Of a stretch of 36,917 nt of DNA, positions 21,798 to 29,487 are shown in pieces. The translations under genes and the position numbers were made by a program. How positions within the stretch are numbered: position 1 is the first letter of the stretch; the number at the start of each line of letters is the position of its first letter. The notes beneath the pieces were generated by a model. It was not told where the DNA came from, did no database searches, and saw only the letters and a program-made list of their open reading frames with translations. The stretch is from Streptomyces poriferorum (GTDB taxonomy: Bacteria > Actinomycetota > Actinomycetes > Streptomycetales > Streptomycetaceae), in NCBI RefSeq assembly GCF_019399235.1, contig NZ_JAELVH010000133.1, positions 1 to 36,917 of the forward strand, in the 5' to 3' direction.

Positions 21798-22748
21798 GAC
21801 TTCCGCTGCCAGCGCCTCGGCCGCCCGGGCCACCAGCGGATGGTCCCCGGCCGCCCCCGCGTCCCCGTCCGGCTTGGTCGTCAGCACGGCCAGCACCACC
21901 GGGGTGCCGTCCGGTGTCCACGCGATGCCCACGTCGTTGCAACTGCCGTAGGAGCCTCCGCCGGTCTTGTCCGCCACCGTCCACTCCGGCGGCAGACCGG
22001 CCCGGAAACGCGTTCCGCTGGTCCGGCAGTTCAGCAGCCAGCCGGTCAGCCGCTCGCGGTCGCGGGCTTCCAGGGCGTCCCCGAGCACGAGCCGGGCGTA
22101 GTCGCGAGCGATGGCGGCCGGTGTGGTGGTGTCCGTGCGCCGCCCGGGCTCGGCCGAGTTGAGCACGGGCTCCCAGCGGTCGAGCCGTGTCACCCGGTCA
22201 CCGATCGAGCAGCTGAAACGGGTGACCGCACGCGGCCCGCCGAGCTCGCGCAGCAGCAGGTTGGCCGCGGTGTTGTCGCTGTCGCAGACCGCCGCTTCGC
22301 AGAGCCGCTCGATGGTCAGCCCGCTCGCGAGGCATTCCGGGGTGTCGGTGATCCGGGAATCGGGGACGCAGTCCTCCTTCGTGTAGCGGACGAGCCGGCC
22401 GAGCACCTCGCCGTCCCGGTCCAGGTCCCTCAGCACGGCCGCCGCGGCGAGCGTCTTGAACGTGGAGAGCATGGGAAACCGCACATCGGCCCGGTGGCGG
22501 ACGGCCGCCCCGGTGGCCAGGTTGTACGCGAACGCGCCGACCCGGGCGCCGTGGACGCGCTCCAGCTCGCGCAGCCGGACGGCGGCGGAGCCGGGGCCCG
22601 CGGTCCACGCGGCGGCCCGAGAGGGTCCGGCGGCGACGAGCAGCGCACCGGCGGCGCCCGCGGTGCCCAGCGAGAGCAGGGTGCGGCGGGTGGGGTGCGT
22701 GGTCATCGACGCGGTGGCGCCTAAGCGGCGGGTGGGGTGCATGGTCAT
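21789..22748 (-). CDS. Class A beta-lactamase, Tat-type signal peptide
   Basis: Serine beta-lactamase of 319 aa counted from ATG 22748. Catalytic motifs are complete: S95-T-F-K98 (SxxK), S157-D-N159 (SDN), E193-P-V-L-N197 (ExxLN) and K261-T-G263 (KTG). A twin-arginine signal HPTRRTLLSLG followed by a hydrophobic stretch and ...SRAAA points to Tat export. Oddities sit at the start. The region is duplicated in frame, giving MTMHPTRRLGATAS then MTTHPTRR, and codon 9 of the longer form is TTA, so full-length translation would need the bldA tRNA. The Shine-Dalgarno GAGGGA precedes ATG 22748; ATG 22706 has no clear one but avoids the TTA. It may form an operon with the MFS gene downstream. Confidence 0.93.
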   Translation of the reverse strand: MTMHPTRRLGATASMTTHPTRRTLLSLGTAGAAGALLVAAGPSRAAAWTAGPGSAAVRLRELERVHGARVGAFAYNLATGAAVRHRADVRFPMLSTFKTLAAAAVLRDLDRDGEVLGRLVRYTKEDCVPDSRITDTPECLASGLTIERLCEAAVCDSDNTAANLLLRELGGPRAVTRFSCSIGDRVTRLDRWEPVLNSAEPGRRTDTTTPAAIARDYARLVLGDALEARDRERLTGWLLNCRTSGTRFRAGLPPEWTVADKTGGGSYGSCNDVGIAWTPDGTPVVLAVLTTKPDGDAGAAGDHPLVARAAEALAAEVVS

Positions 22749-22750
22749 CG
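22683..22750 (-). repeat. In-frame 42-bp duplication of the beta-lactamase start region
   Basis: 26-bp segments 22683-22708 and 22725-22750 differ at one base, offset 42 bp (14 codons). Each contains an ATG and an HPTRR twin-arginine codon set. The TTA codon (22724-22722) lies between them. Confidence 0.9.
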
Positions 22751-22789
22751 TGTCCCTCGTTCACTGGTTCCGTAACAACACCCTCACGC

Positions 22790-22801
22790 TACGTGCACGT
22801 A
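22790..22801. promoter_or_regulatory. Perfect 12-bp palindrome between bla and dus
   Basis: TACGTGCACGTA lies 42 bp upstream of the beta-lactamase ATG 22748 and about 60 bp upstream of the dus -10, in a 125-bp divergent intergenic region. Its position suits control of bla; no regulator gene for it is adjacent. Confidence 0.4.
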
Positions 22802-22861
22802 CTGACAACGGGCCCGCGCCACCCGGCCGCCCGGGCCGCGGGAGCAGTTCCCGGCGTACGC

Positions 22862-22873
22862 GACAATGGGGGA
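22862..22873 (+). promoter_or_regulatory. Leaderless-type -10 element of dus
   Basis: GACAAT (22862-22867) ends 6 nt before ATG 22874; the context GACAATGGGGGAATGA matches era and recO. The GGGGG could also act as a weak ribosome site, but it is too close to the ATG. Confidence 0.5.
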
Positions 22874-24022
22874 ATGACCACGCTCGCCCCCTCGCCCCAG
22901 CTGCTCCGCATCGGCCCGCACACCGTGCAGCCACCGGTGGTCCTGGCCCCCATGGCCGGCATCACCAACGCCCCCTTCCGCACCCTGTGCCGGGAGTTCT
23001 CGGGCGGCAAGGGGCTGTTCGTCAGCGAGATGATCACGACGCGGGCGCTGGTCGAGCGCAACGAGAAGACGATGCAGCTCATCCGCTTCGACGCGACCGA
23101 GACCCCGCGCTCGATCCAGCTGTACGGAGTGGACCCGGTCACGGTCGGCAAGGCCGTCCGCATGATCGTCGACGAGAACCTCGCCGACCACATCGACCTG
23201 AACTTCGGCTGCCCGGTACCCAAGGTGACCCGCAAGGGCGGCGGCTCGGCGCTGCCGTACAAGAGGCCGCTGCTGCGCGCGATCCTCAACCAGGCCGTCT
23301 CCAACGCGGGCGACCTGCCGGTCACCATCAAGATGCGCAAGGGCATCGACGACGACCACATCACCTTCCTCGACGCCGGCCGGATCGCCGTCGAGGAAGG
23401 TGTCACGGCCGTCGCCCTGCACGGCCGGACGGCCGCCCAGCACTACGGCGGCACCGCCGACTGGGACGCCATCGCCCGGCTCAAGGAGCACGTCCCCGAG
23501 ATCCCCGTCCTCGGCAACGGCGACATCTGGTGCGCGGACGACGCGCTGCGGATGATGCGCGAGACCGGCTGCGACGGCGTGGTCGTGGGCCGCGGCTGCC
23601 TGGGCCGGCCCTGGCTCTTCGGCGACCTGGTGAGCGCCTTCGAGGGCACGGAGACCCGGCAGGCGCCCACCCTGCGCACCGTCGCGGACGTGATGCTCCG
23701 GCACGCGACGCTGCTGGGGGAGTGGATCGGTGACGAGACCCGCGGTGTGATCGACTTCCGCAAGCACGTGGCCTGGTACCTGAAGGGCTTCGCGGTCGGC
23801 TCCGAGATGCGCAAGAAGCTGGCGATCACCTCGTCGCTGGAGGAGCTCGGCTCGCAGCTGCACGAACTGGAGCTGGACCAGCCCTGGCCGGACGGCGCCG
23901 ACGGCCCCCGAGGGCGTACCTCGGGCAACAACCGGGTCGTGCTCCCGGACGGCTGGCTGAAGGACCCGTACGACTGCTCGGGCGTCAGCGCGGACGCGGA
24001 ACTGGACACGTCGGGCGGCTGA
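22874..24022 (+). CDS. dusB: tRNA-dihydrouridine synthase (DusB type)
   Basis: FMN-dependent enzyme that reduces uridines in the tRNA D-loop using NADPH; 382 aa. The TIM barrel begins with VVLAPMAGITNAPFRTLCREF. Catalytic Cys113 lies in DLNFGCPVPKVTRKGGGSAL, FMN-phosphate contacts in VTIKMRKG and ALHGRTAAQHYGG, and GNGDIW with VVVGRGCLGRPWLF completes the barrel. The C-terminal helical RNA-binding part is extended by about 40 residues (GPRGRTSGNNRVVLPDGWLKDPYD...), as I would expect of actinobacterial members. It is monocistronic and ends in a long terminator. The DusB subtype and uridine position are inferred from overall resemblance. Confidence 0.94.
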   Translation: MTTLAPSPQLLRIGPHTVQPPVVLAPMAGITNAPFRTLCREFSGGKGLFVSEMITTRALVERNEKTMQLIRFDATETPRSIQLYGVDPVTVGKAVRMIVDENLADHIDLNFGCPVPKVTRKGGGSALPYKRPLLRAILNQAVSNAGDLPVTIKMRKGIDDDHITFLDAGRIAVEEGVTAVALHGRTAAQHYGGTADWDAIARLKEHVPEIPVLGNGDIWCADDALRMMRETGCDGVVVGRGCLGRPWLFGDLVSAFEGTETRQAPTLRTVADVMLRHATLLGEWIGDETRGVIDFRKHVAWYLKGFAVGSEMRKKLAITSSLEELGSQLHELELDQPWPDGADGPRGRTSGNNRVVLPDGWLKDPYDCSGVSADAELDTSGG

Positions 24023-24052
24023 GATCCGCCTGTGCGCGGAGTGACACCTCGT

Positions 24053-24087
24053 GGGGGTGGTGGGGCACCGGGTGCCCCACCACCCCC
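24053..24087 (+). terminator. Terminator of dus
   Basis: A perfect 16-bp stem, GGGGGTGGTGGGGCAC (24053-24068) with 24072-24087, loop CGG, followed by ATTGCTCATTT, unusually U-rich for this genome. Confidence 0.85.
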
Positions 24088-24607
24088 ATTGCTCATTTGA
24101 GCGTTGAATCTGGCGAGAATCGAAGAGATCCGGCCGGATCCGTCGACCGGCGGGGCCTCATGGGTCACTTTCGCCTCGCACGTGTGGCTTCACGTGATCA
24201 CAGGGTCACCCAGGGCTGCCTGCGAGGCGTCCGTATGGTGACATCTGAGCGCCGCTCTCGGCGTGATCCTCGCCACGCCTGATGGGTGCATTGCTCAGAT
24301 GAGCGTCTTTGAGGGGGGTGCACTTCTCAAATGATGGCACTGGGTGCCAAGAGGCTCTACTTTGATCGATCGATGCCTTTCTCGCGCAGCGTGATGGAGA
24401 GGGTCGGAATCGGGTGCCGTGCGTGTTCATTCATTCAAGAAGTGAATGCTTTCGCTGGATCGGGCTGGAGAGTGCTCCACTTTCGATCTGCTGGCGGACG
24501 GGTGGTTGAGGCCGCACGACGCGCAAGCGCACGTACCCAGACACCTTCGATCTGGGTATGTTCCTCGCCGTCAGGGCAGCCACCGCGTCGTCGAGGAGTC
24601 GAGACCC
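24088..24607 (+). other. Lower-GC, structured leader / regulatory region upstream of ppdK
   Basis: No coding region is supported in these 520 bp. GC falls to 52-58% over 24301-24480 against about 70% around. A palindromic box GCTCA-N2-TGAGC occurs at 24091-24102 and 24293-24304, both followed by GT, with a partial copy CTCAAATGAT at 24326-24335. CATCTGAGC (24242-24250) pairs perfectly with GCTCAGATG (24293-24301), enclosing GCCG-CTCT-CGGC (24251-24262) or GGCGTG/CACGCC (24260-24279). CATTCA-AGAAG-TGAATG lies at 24432-24448. TTCGATCTG recurs at 24482 and 24546. TATGTT (24557-24562) is a candidate -10 for ppdK. This could be a long 5' leader, a multi-operator promoter or a small RNA locus. Confidence 0.5.
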
Positions 24608-27319
24608 GTGTCGGAAAACGAAGACCTTCAGAAGTTCGTCTACGACTTCACCGAGGGCAACAAGGAACTGAAGGACCTTCTCGGCGGGAAGGGTGCGAAC
24701 CTCGCCGAGATGACCAACCTCGGGCTTCCGGTTCCTCCGGGTTTCACCATCACCACCGAGGCCTGCAAGGTCTACCTGGACAGCGGCGACGAGCCGGCCG
24801 CGCTGCGCGACGAGGTGAGTGCGCACCTCGACGCCCTTGAGGCGCGGATGGGCAAGAAGCTCGGCCAGGCCGACGACCCGCTGCTGGTGTCCGTCCGCTC
24901 CGGCGCCAAGTTCTCGATGCCCGGCATGATGGACACGGTCCTCAACATCGGCCTCTCCGACGCCTCCGTCGTCGGCCTCGTCGCCCAGTCCGGCGACGAG
25001 CGGTTCGCCTGGGACTCCTACCGCCGCCTGATCCAGATGTTCGGCAAGACCGTCCTCGGGGTCGACGGCGACCTCTTCGAGGAGGCGCTGGAGGGCGCCA
25101 AGGAGGCCAAGGGCGTCACCGTCGACGTGGACCTCGACGCGGCCGACCTGAAGAAGCTGGTCAAGCAGTTCAAGAAGATCGTCACGCGGGACGCGGGGCG
25201 CGACTTCCCGCAGGACCCGCGCGAGCAGATGGACCTGGCCATAAAGGCGGTCTTCGACTCGTGGAACACCGACCGGGCCAAGCTCTACCGCCGCCAGGAG
25301 CGCATCCCCGGCGACCTCGGCACCGCGGTCAACGTCTGCTCCATGGTCTTCGGCAACCTCGGCCCCGACTCCGGTACGGGCGTCGCGTTCACCCGTGACC
25401 CCGCCAGCGGCCACCAGGGCGTGTACGGCGACTACCTGCAGAACGCGCAGGGCGAGGACGTCGTCGCGGGCATCCGCAACACCGTGCCGCTCGCCGAGCT
25501 GGAGTCCATCGACAAGAAGTCGTACGACCAGCTGATGCAGATCATGGAGACGCTGGAGACCCACTACAAGGACCTCTGCGACATCGAGTTCACCATCGAG
25601 CGCGGCCAGCTGTGGATGCTCCAGACCCGGGTCGGCAAGCGCACCGCCGGTGCCGCCTTCCGGATCGCCACCCAGCTCGTCGACCAGGGACTCATCGACG
25701 AGGCGGAGGCGCTCCAGCGCGTCAACGGCGCTCAGCTCGCGCAGCTGATGTTCCCGCGCTTCGACGACGAGGCGAAGACGGAGCGGCTGGGGCGCGGCAT
25801 CGCCGCGTCGCCGGGCGCCGCGGTCGGCAAGGCCGTCTTCGACTCGTACACCGCGGTGAAGTGGTCCCGCTCCGGCGAGAAGGTCATTCTCATCCGCCGT
25901 GAGACCAACCCGGACGACCTCGACGGCATGATCGCGGCCGAGGGCATCCTGACCTCGCGCGGTGGCAAGACCTCGCACGCGGCCGTCGTCGCCCGCGGCA
26001 TGGGCAAGACCTGTGTCTGCGGCGCCGAGGACCTGGAGGTCGACACCAAGCGCCGCCGGATGACGGTGGGCGGGCGGGTCATCGAGGAGGGCGACGTCGT
26101 CTCCATCGACGGCTCGACCGGCAAGGTGTACCTCGGCGAGGTGCCCGTCGTACCGTCGCCGGTCGTCGAGTACTTCGAGGGCCGGATGCACGCGGGCGCC
26201 GACGACGCCGACGAGCTGGTCGCCGCCGTGCACCGGATCATGGCGTACGCGGACCGGGTGCGCCGGCTGCGGGTGCGGGCCAACGCGGACAACGCCGAGG
26301 ACGCCCTGCGGGCCCGCCGCTTCGGCGCCCAGGGCATCGGGCTGTGCCGCACCGAGCACATGTTCCTCGGCGAGCGCCGCGAGATGGTCGAGAAGCTGAT
26401 CCTGGCCGACACCGACCAGGAGCGCGAGACGGCCCTGGAGCAGCTGCTGCCGCTCCAGAAGGCCGACTTCATCGAGCTCTTCGAGGCGATGGACGGGCTG
26501 CCCGTCACCGTACGGCTGCTGGACCCGCCGCTGCACGAGTTCCTGCCCGACATCACCGAGCTCTCGGTCCGGGTGGCGCTCGCGGAGTCCCGCAAGGACG
26601 CCAACGAGAACGACCTCCGGCTGCTGCAGGCCGTGCACAAGCTGCACGAGCAGAACCCGATGCTCGGTCTGCGCGGGGTCCGGCTCGGTCTGGTCATCCC
26701 CGGCCTGTTCGCCATGCAGGTGCGGGCGATCGCCGAGGCCGCAGCGGAGCGCAAGAACGCCAAGGGCGACCCGCGCGCGGAGATCATGATCCCGCTCGTC
26801 GGCACGGTCCAGGAGCTGGAGATCGTCCGCGAGGAGGCCGACCGGGTCATCGCCGAGGTCCAGGCGGCCACGGGCACGAACCTCAAGCTGAAGATCGGCA
26901 CGATGATCGAGCTGCCGCGCGCCGCTCTGACCGCCGGCCAGATCGCCGAGGCCGCGGAGTTCTTCTCCTTCGGCACCAACGACCTGACGCAGACGGTGTG
27001 GGGCTTCTCCCGCGACGACGTGGAGGCCTCGTTCTTCACCGCGTACCTGGAGAAGGGCATCTTCGGGGTGTCGCCGTTCGAGACGATCGACAAGGACGGA
27101 GTCGGGTCGCTGGTGCGCAGCGCGGTCGCGGCCGGCAAGGCCACCCGTCCCGACCTGAAGCTCGGCGTCTGCGGCGAGCACGGCGGGGACCCCGAGTCGG
27201 TGCACTTCTTCCACGAGGTGGGCCTGGACTACGTCTCCTGTTCCCCCTTCCGCATTCCGGTGGCCCGCCTGGAGGCGGGCCGGGCGGCTGCGGAGTCGCG
27301 GGGCAGCGACAGCCGCTGA
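24608..27319 (+). CDS. ppdK: Pyruvate, phosphate dikinase
   Basis: Interconverts pyruvate, ATP and phosphate with PEP, AMP and pyrophosphate, linking glycolysis and gluconeogenesis. The 903-aa protein has the N-terminal ATP-grasp nucleotide domain (LLGGKGANLAEMTNLGLPVPPGFTITTEAC, SVRSGAKFSMPGMMDTVLNIG), the swivelling phosphohistidine domain with catalytic His457 in GGKTSHAAVVARG, and the C-terminal PEP/pyruvate TIM barrel ending with catalytic Cys855 in GVCGEHGGDP. GTG 24608 was chosen as VSENEDLQKFVYDFTEGN matches the usual start; the upstream open frame crosses the low-GC leader. A cross-strand open frame opposite it is a codon-bias shadow. The long structured upstream region suggests strong regulation. 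Confidence 0.97.
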   Translation: MSENEDLQKFVYDFTEGNKELKDLLGGKGANLAEMTNLGLPVPPGFTITTEACKVYLDSGDEPAALRDEVSAHLDALEARMGKKLGQADDPLLVSVRSGAKFSMPGMMDTVLNIGLSDASVVGLVAQSGDERFAWDSYRRLIQMFGKTVLGVDGDLFEEALEGAKEAKGVTVDVDLDAADLKKLVKQFKKIVTRDAGRDFPQDPREQMDLAIKAVFDSWNTDRAKLYRRQERIPGDLGTAVNVCSMVFGNLGPDSGTGVAFTRDPASGHQGVYGDYLQNAQGEDVVAGIRNTVPLAELESIDKKSYDQLMQIMETLETHYKDLCDIEFTIERGQLWMLQTRVGKRTAGAAFRIATQLVDQGLIDEAEALQRVNGAQLAQLMFPRFDDEAKTERLGRGIAASPGAAVGKAVFDSYTAVKWSRSGEKVILIRRETNPDDLDGMIAAEGILTSRGGKTSHAAVVARGMGKTCVCGAEDLEVDTKRRRMTVGGRVIEEGDVVSIDGSTGKVYLGEVPVVPSPVVEYFEGRMHAGADDADELVAAVHRIMAYADRVRRLRVRANADNAEDALRARRFGAQGIGLCRTEHMFLGERREMVEKLILADTDQERETALEQLLPLQKADFIELFEAMDGLPVTVRLLDPPLHEFLPDITELSVRVALAESRKDANENDLRLLQAVHKLHEQNPMLGLRGVRLGLVIPGLFAMQVRAIAEAAAERKNAKGDPRAEIMIPLVGTVQELEIVREEADRVIAEVQAATGTNLKLKIGTMIELPRAALTAGQIAEAAEFFSFGTNDLTQTVWGFSRDDVEASFFTAYLEKGIFGVSPFETIDKDGVGSLVRSAVAAGKATRPDLKLGVCGEHGGDPESVHFFHEVGLDYVSCSPFRIPVARLEAGRAAAESRGSDSR

Positions 27320-27400
27320 GGCGGCAGAGCCACTGATTCCGCCGGCTGCCGCAGGACCGGGCGACCCTCATCGGTCGGGCGGCGGCCGCGGAATTCCCTG

Positions 27401-27435
27401 AGGCGGCGGCACCCTGTGCGGGGGTGCCGCCGCCT
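27401..27435 (+). terminator. Terminator of ppdK
   Basis: AGGCGGCGGCACCC (27401-27414) pairs perfectly with 27422-27435 around a 7-nt loop, followed by TGTCATG, 80 bp after the stop. Confidence 0.75.
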
Positions 27436-27540
27436 TGTCATGCGCCCGGGATCCCCGTGGAATGTGAGCGCTTTCCACAATCCCTCGGGTCTCTTCATTG
27501 CTTCGTTTAATGCGCAAAGAGATGGGCCGGAACGGGACCG

Positions 27541-27578
27541 GGGTGCGGTCCATGGATCCCCATCCATGGACCGCACCC
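27541..27578. other. Isolated 17-bp perfect hairpin/palindrome with CCCC loop
   Basis: GGGTGCGGTCCATGGAT (27541-27557) and its exact complement (27562-27578) flank CCCC. It lies between the ppdK terminator and the promoter of the ArsR-like gene, in DNA of reduced GC (57% over 27481-27540). No U-tract follows on either strand. The rest of the 503-bp gap (27320-27822) contains no gene I can support. Confidence 0.6.
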
Positions 27579-27754
27579 GGCTTACCCCCGTCGAGTGCGG
27601 AGCCGCACCGTCGCCAACCGCCGCCGAACGAGCAAAACCCCCCACGGCCTTCACTCGCTCTTCCGGTGGCTTCGGAATCGCACCCGACGTCGTACAGCCT
27701 TTCGGGTGATGGTGGGTCGGGGCGAGACGTTTCACCTCTGGCCGAAACCCCGTG

Positions 27755-27808
27755 GTGACGTGTAGTAACTCTTCGCATACTCTGACGCGGGGGCAATTGC
27801 AGGTGCAA
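27755..27808 (+). promoter_or_regulatory. Promoter and possible operator of the ArsR-like regulator
   Basis: GTGACG (27755-27760) and TACTCT (27778-27783) with a 17-nt spacer, then the near-palindrome TTGCA-GG-TGCAA (27797-27808) just after the predicted transcription start, suitable for autorepression. Confidence 0.45.
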
Positions 27809-27822
27809 GGGGTGGGGGTTCG

Positions 27823-28839
27823 GTGCTGCGTATCCATGTCTCCGGGTGGGACCTTTCCAAGGTGCGGATGGCCACCGGGCCGGACGCATTATGGGAGACC
27901 ATTCTCAGCTTTCACCGGCTGAGGGACCGGCGGGCTTCCACGGTGTTCGGGAAATGGCGCTCGGAAGCGCGACCGCGGTTGAATGGTGAAGTACGTCTGC
28001 TGTCTGCCGTGGTTCCACCGCGCGGCTATTTCCCGGACTTCCTGACGCCTTCTCGGGAAGGCGCCGAACCGATGGACTTCACCACCGGAATGGAGGCCCT
28101 GCGCGACACTCCGCCCGAGCGGCTGCGGGCCGAACTGGCGGTGCTGGGCGCCCAGGCGGCGGCCGGTGGCCGCGGCGCGGCCCGGCAGGCGGTCCGGCCC
28201 GTGGCGCTGGACGCGCTGGGCGAGGGCCGGGCCGAGCCCCTGGGCCGGCTCATCGGCGTGCTGCGCGCCTACCACCGGGCCGCCGTCGAGCCGTACTGGC
28301 CGCACATCCAGGCCAGCGTCGAGGCCGACCGTGCCCTCCGCGGCCGCGCACTCCTGGACGGTGGCGCCGAAGAACTGCTCGCCTCGCTCCCACCGGTGAT
28401 CCGCTGGCGGGCACCCGTACTGGAGGCGGACTACCCGGTCGACCGGGAACTCCACCTGGACGGCCGCGGCCTGCTCCTCCAGCCGTCGTTCTTCTGCCGC
28501 GGCACCCCGGTCGTCTACCGGGACCCGCTGCTCCCGCCGGTGCTCGTCTACCCCGTCACCCACGCCGCCGCCCCGGTGTTCGCCGAACCGGGCCCCTGGC
28601 TCGGCCGGCTGCTCGGGAACACCCGCTCGACGGTCCTGCGGGTCATAGGCGACGGCTGCACGACCAGCGAACTCGCCCGCCGGGCCGGGGTGTCCCTCGC
28701 CTCGGCCAGCCAGCACGCCTGTGTGCTGCGCGAGGCGGGCCTGGTCCACACCCTGCGCCACGGCAGCTCGGTCCTGCACACGCTCACCCCGCTGGGCGGC
28801 TCGCTGCTGCGGGGCGGCGCGCCGATCGCCGTCTCCTGA
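27823..28839 (+). CDS. ArsR-like winged-helix regulator with DUF5937-type N-terminal domain
   Basis: A 338-aa regulator. The N-terminal part (LRIHVSGWDLSKVRMATGPDALWETILSFHRLRDRR) and the middle region (AYHRAAVEPYWPHIQASVEADRALRGRALLDGG) match the DUF5937-type sensor domain found in many Streptomyces regulators. Residues about 265-325 form the wHTH: LLGNTRSTVLRVIGDGCTTSELARRAGVSLASASQHACVLREAGLVHTLRHGSSVLHTLTPLG. There is no ArsR metal-binding cysteine motif, so the ligand is probably not a metal. GTG 27823 has a G-rich sequence upstream (GGGGTGGGGG) and fits the usual protein start. Its target is unknown; autoregulation and the VOC gene downstream are candidates. Confidence 0.85.
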   Translation: MLRIHVSGWDLSKVRMATGPDALWETILSFHRLRDRRASTVFGKWRSEARPRLNGEVRLLSAVVPPRGYFPDFLTPSREGAEPMDFTTGMEALRDTPPERLRAELAVLGAQAAAGGRGAARQAVRPVALDALGEGRAEPLGRLIGVLRAYHRAAVEPYWPHIQASVEADRALRGRALLDGGAEELLASLPPVIRWRAPVLEADYPVDRELHLDGRGLLLQPSFFCRGTPVVYRDPLLPPVLVYPVTHAAAPVFAEPGPWLGRLLGNTRSTVLRVIGDGCTTSELARRAGVSLASASQHACVLREAGLVHTLRHGSSVLHTLTPLGGSLLRGGAPIAVS

Positions 28840-28876
28840 GCCTGCTCCGCCTCCGCCCCCCGTGCGCCGGGGGAGG

Positions 28877-28921
28877 TTTTCCGTCCGGCGCCGCGCGGGA
28901 AGGATTTTTCGTCCGGCGCCG
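28877..28921 (+). repeat. 17-bp direct repeats upstream of the VOC gene
   Basis: TTTTCCGTCCGGCGCCG (28877-28893) and TTTTTCGTCCGGCGCCG (28905-28921), one mismatch, 28 bp apart. T-rich patches followed by a palindromic GGCGCC core stand out in this GC-rich DNA. Confidence 0.6.
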
Positions 28922-29007
28922 ATGAGTTCCCGGCGGGTCCGGCGTCTACCTGTCGTAAAGCGCGTTCGAGCAACGCACCGGGACACCACCGAGAGAGCGG
29001 GACGGCC

Positions 29008-29427
29008 ATGCCTCAGATGATCTTCGTGAACCTGCCGGTCAAGGACCTGGAGACGACCAAGGGCTTTTTCGGCAAGCTGGGTTACTCCTTCAACCCCCAG
29101 TTCAGCGACGAGCACACCGCCTGTCTCGTCATCAGCGACACGATCTTCGCCATGCTCCTTGAGGAGCCGCGCTTCAAGGACTTCACCAAGAAGGAGATCA
29201 CGGACGCCTCGACGCACACCGAGGTGATCCTGGCGCTGAGCGCCGAGAGCCGCGAGAAGGTGGACGAGCTGGCGGACACGGCGCTCGCCTCCGGCGGATC
29301 GCCCGCCAACGAGACCCAGGACCTCGGCTTCATGTACGGGCGTTCCTTCCAGGACCCGGACCACCACATCTGGGAGGTCATCTGGATGGACCCGGCGGCC
29401 GTGGAGGCCGGCGGCCAGCCCGCCTGA
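29008..29427 (+). CDS. VOC / glyoxalase-like superfamily protein
   Basis: A 139-aa single-module-pair VOC protein. Two beta-alpha-beta-beta-beta units are visible: MIFVNLPVKDLETTKGFFGKLGYSFNPQF...ACLVISDTIFAMLLEE, then EVILALSAESREKVDELADTALASGG...GFMYGRSFQDPDHHIWEVIWMDP. The C-terminal DPDHHIWEV has the usual His and Glu positions for a metal site. Members range from bleomycin-type resistance proteins to dioxygenases and isomerases, and nothing here decides among them. ATG 29008 is preceded by a GAGAGAGCGGGA purine run. The gene follows the ArsR-like regulator after 168 bp with direct repeats between them. Confidence 0.88.
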   Translation: MPQMIFVNLPVKDLETTKGFFGKLGYSFNPQFSDEHTACLVISDTIFAMLLEEPRFKDFTKKEITDASTHTEVILALSAESREKVDELADTALASGGSPANETQDLGFMYGRSFQDPDHHIWEVIWMDPAAVEAGGQPA

Positions 29428-29441
29428 TGGCGGGGGAGACA

Positions 29442-29473
29442 GCCGCGCGGTGCCGGTACGGGCACCGCGCGGC
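29442..29473. terminator. Bidirectional terminator, VOC gene / phoX
   Basis: GCCGCGCGGTGCC (29442-29454) and GGCACCGCGCGGC (29461-29473) form a perfect 13-bp stem with a 6-nt loop between convergent genes. Confidence 0.8.
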
Positions 29474-29487
29474 CGGAGCCCCGTGTG

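Noticed and set aside
24088..24607. tRNA or known riboswitch in the ppdK upstream region
   Set aside because: No cloverleaf with T-loop consensus and no match to TPP, cobalamin, SAM or c-di-AMP core motifs that I can recognise by eye.
24431..27214. Long open frame of more than 900 codons on the minus strand opposite ppdK
   Set aside because: A high-GC codon-bias shadow: the protein is low-complexity (Val, Leu, Gly, Asp, Arg rich) with no recognisable domain, while the plus strand encodes a full pyruvate phosphate dikinase.
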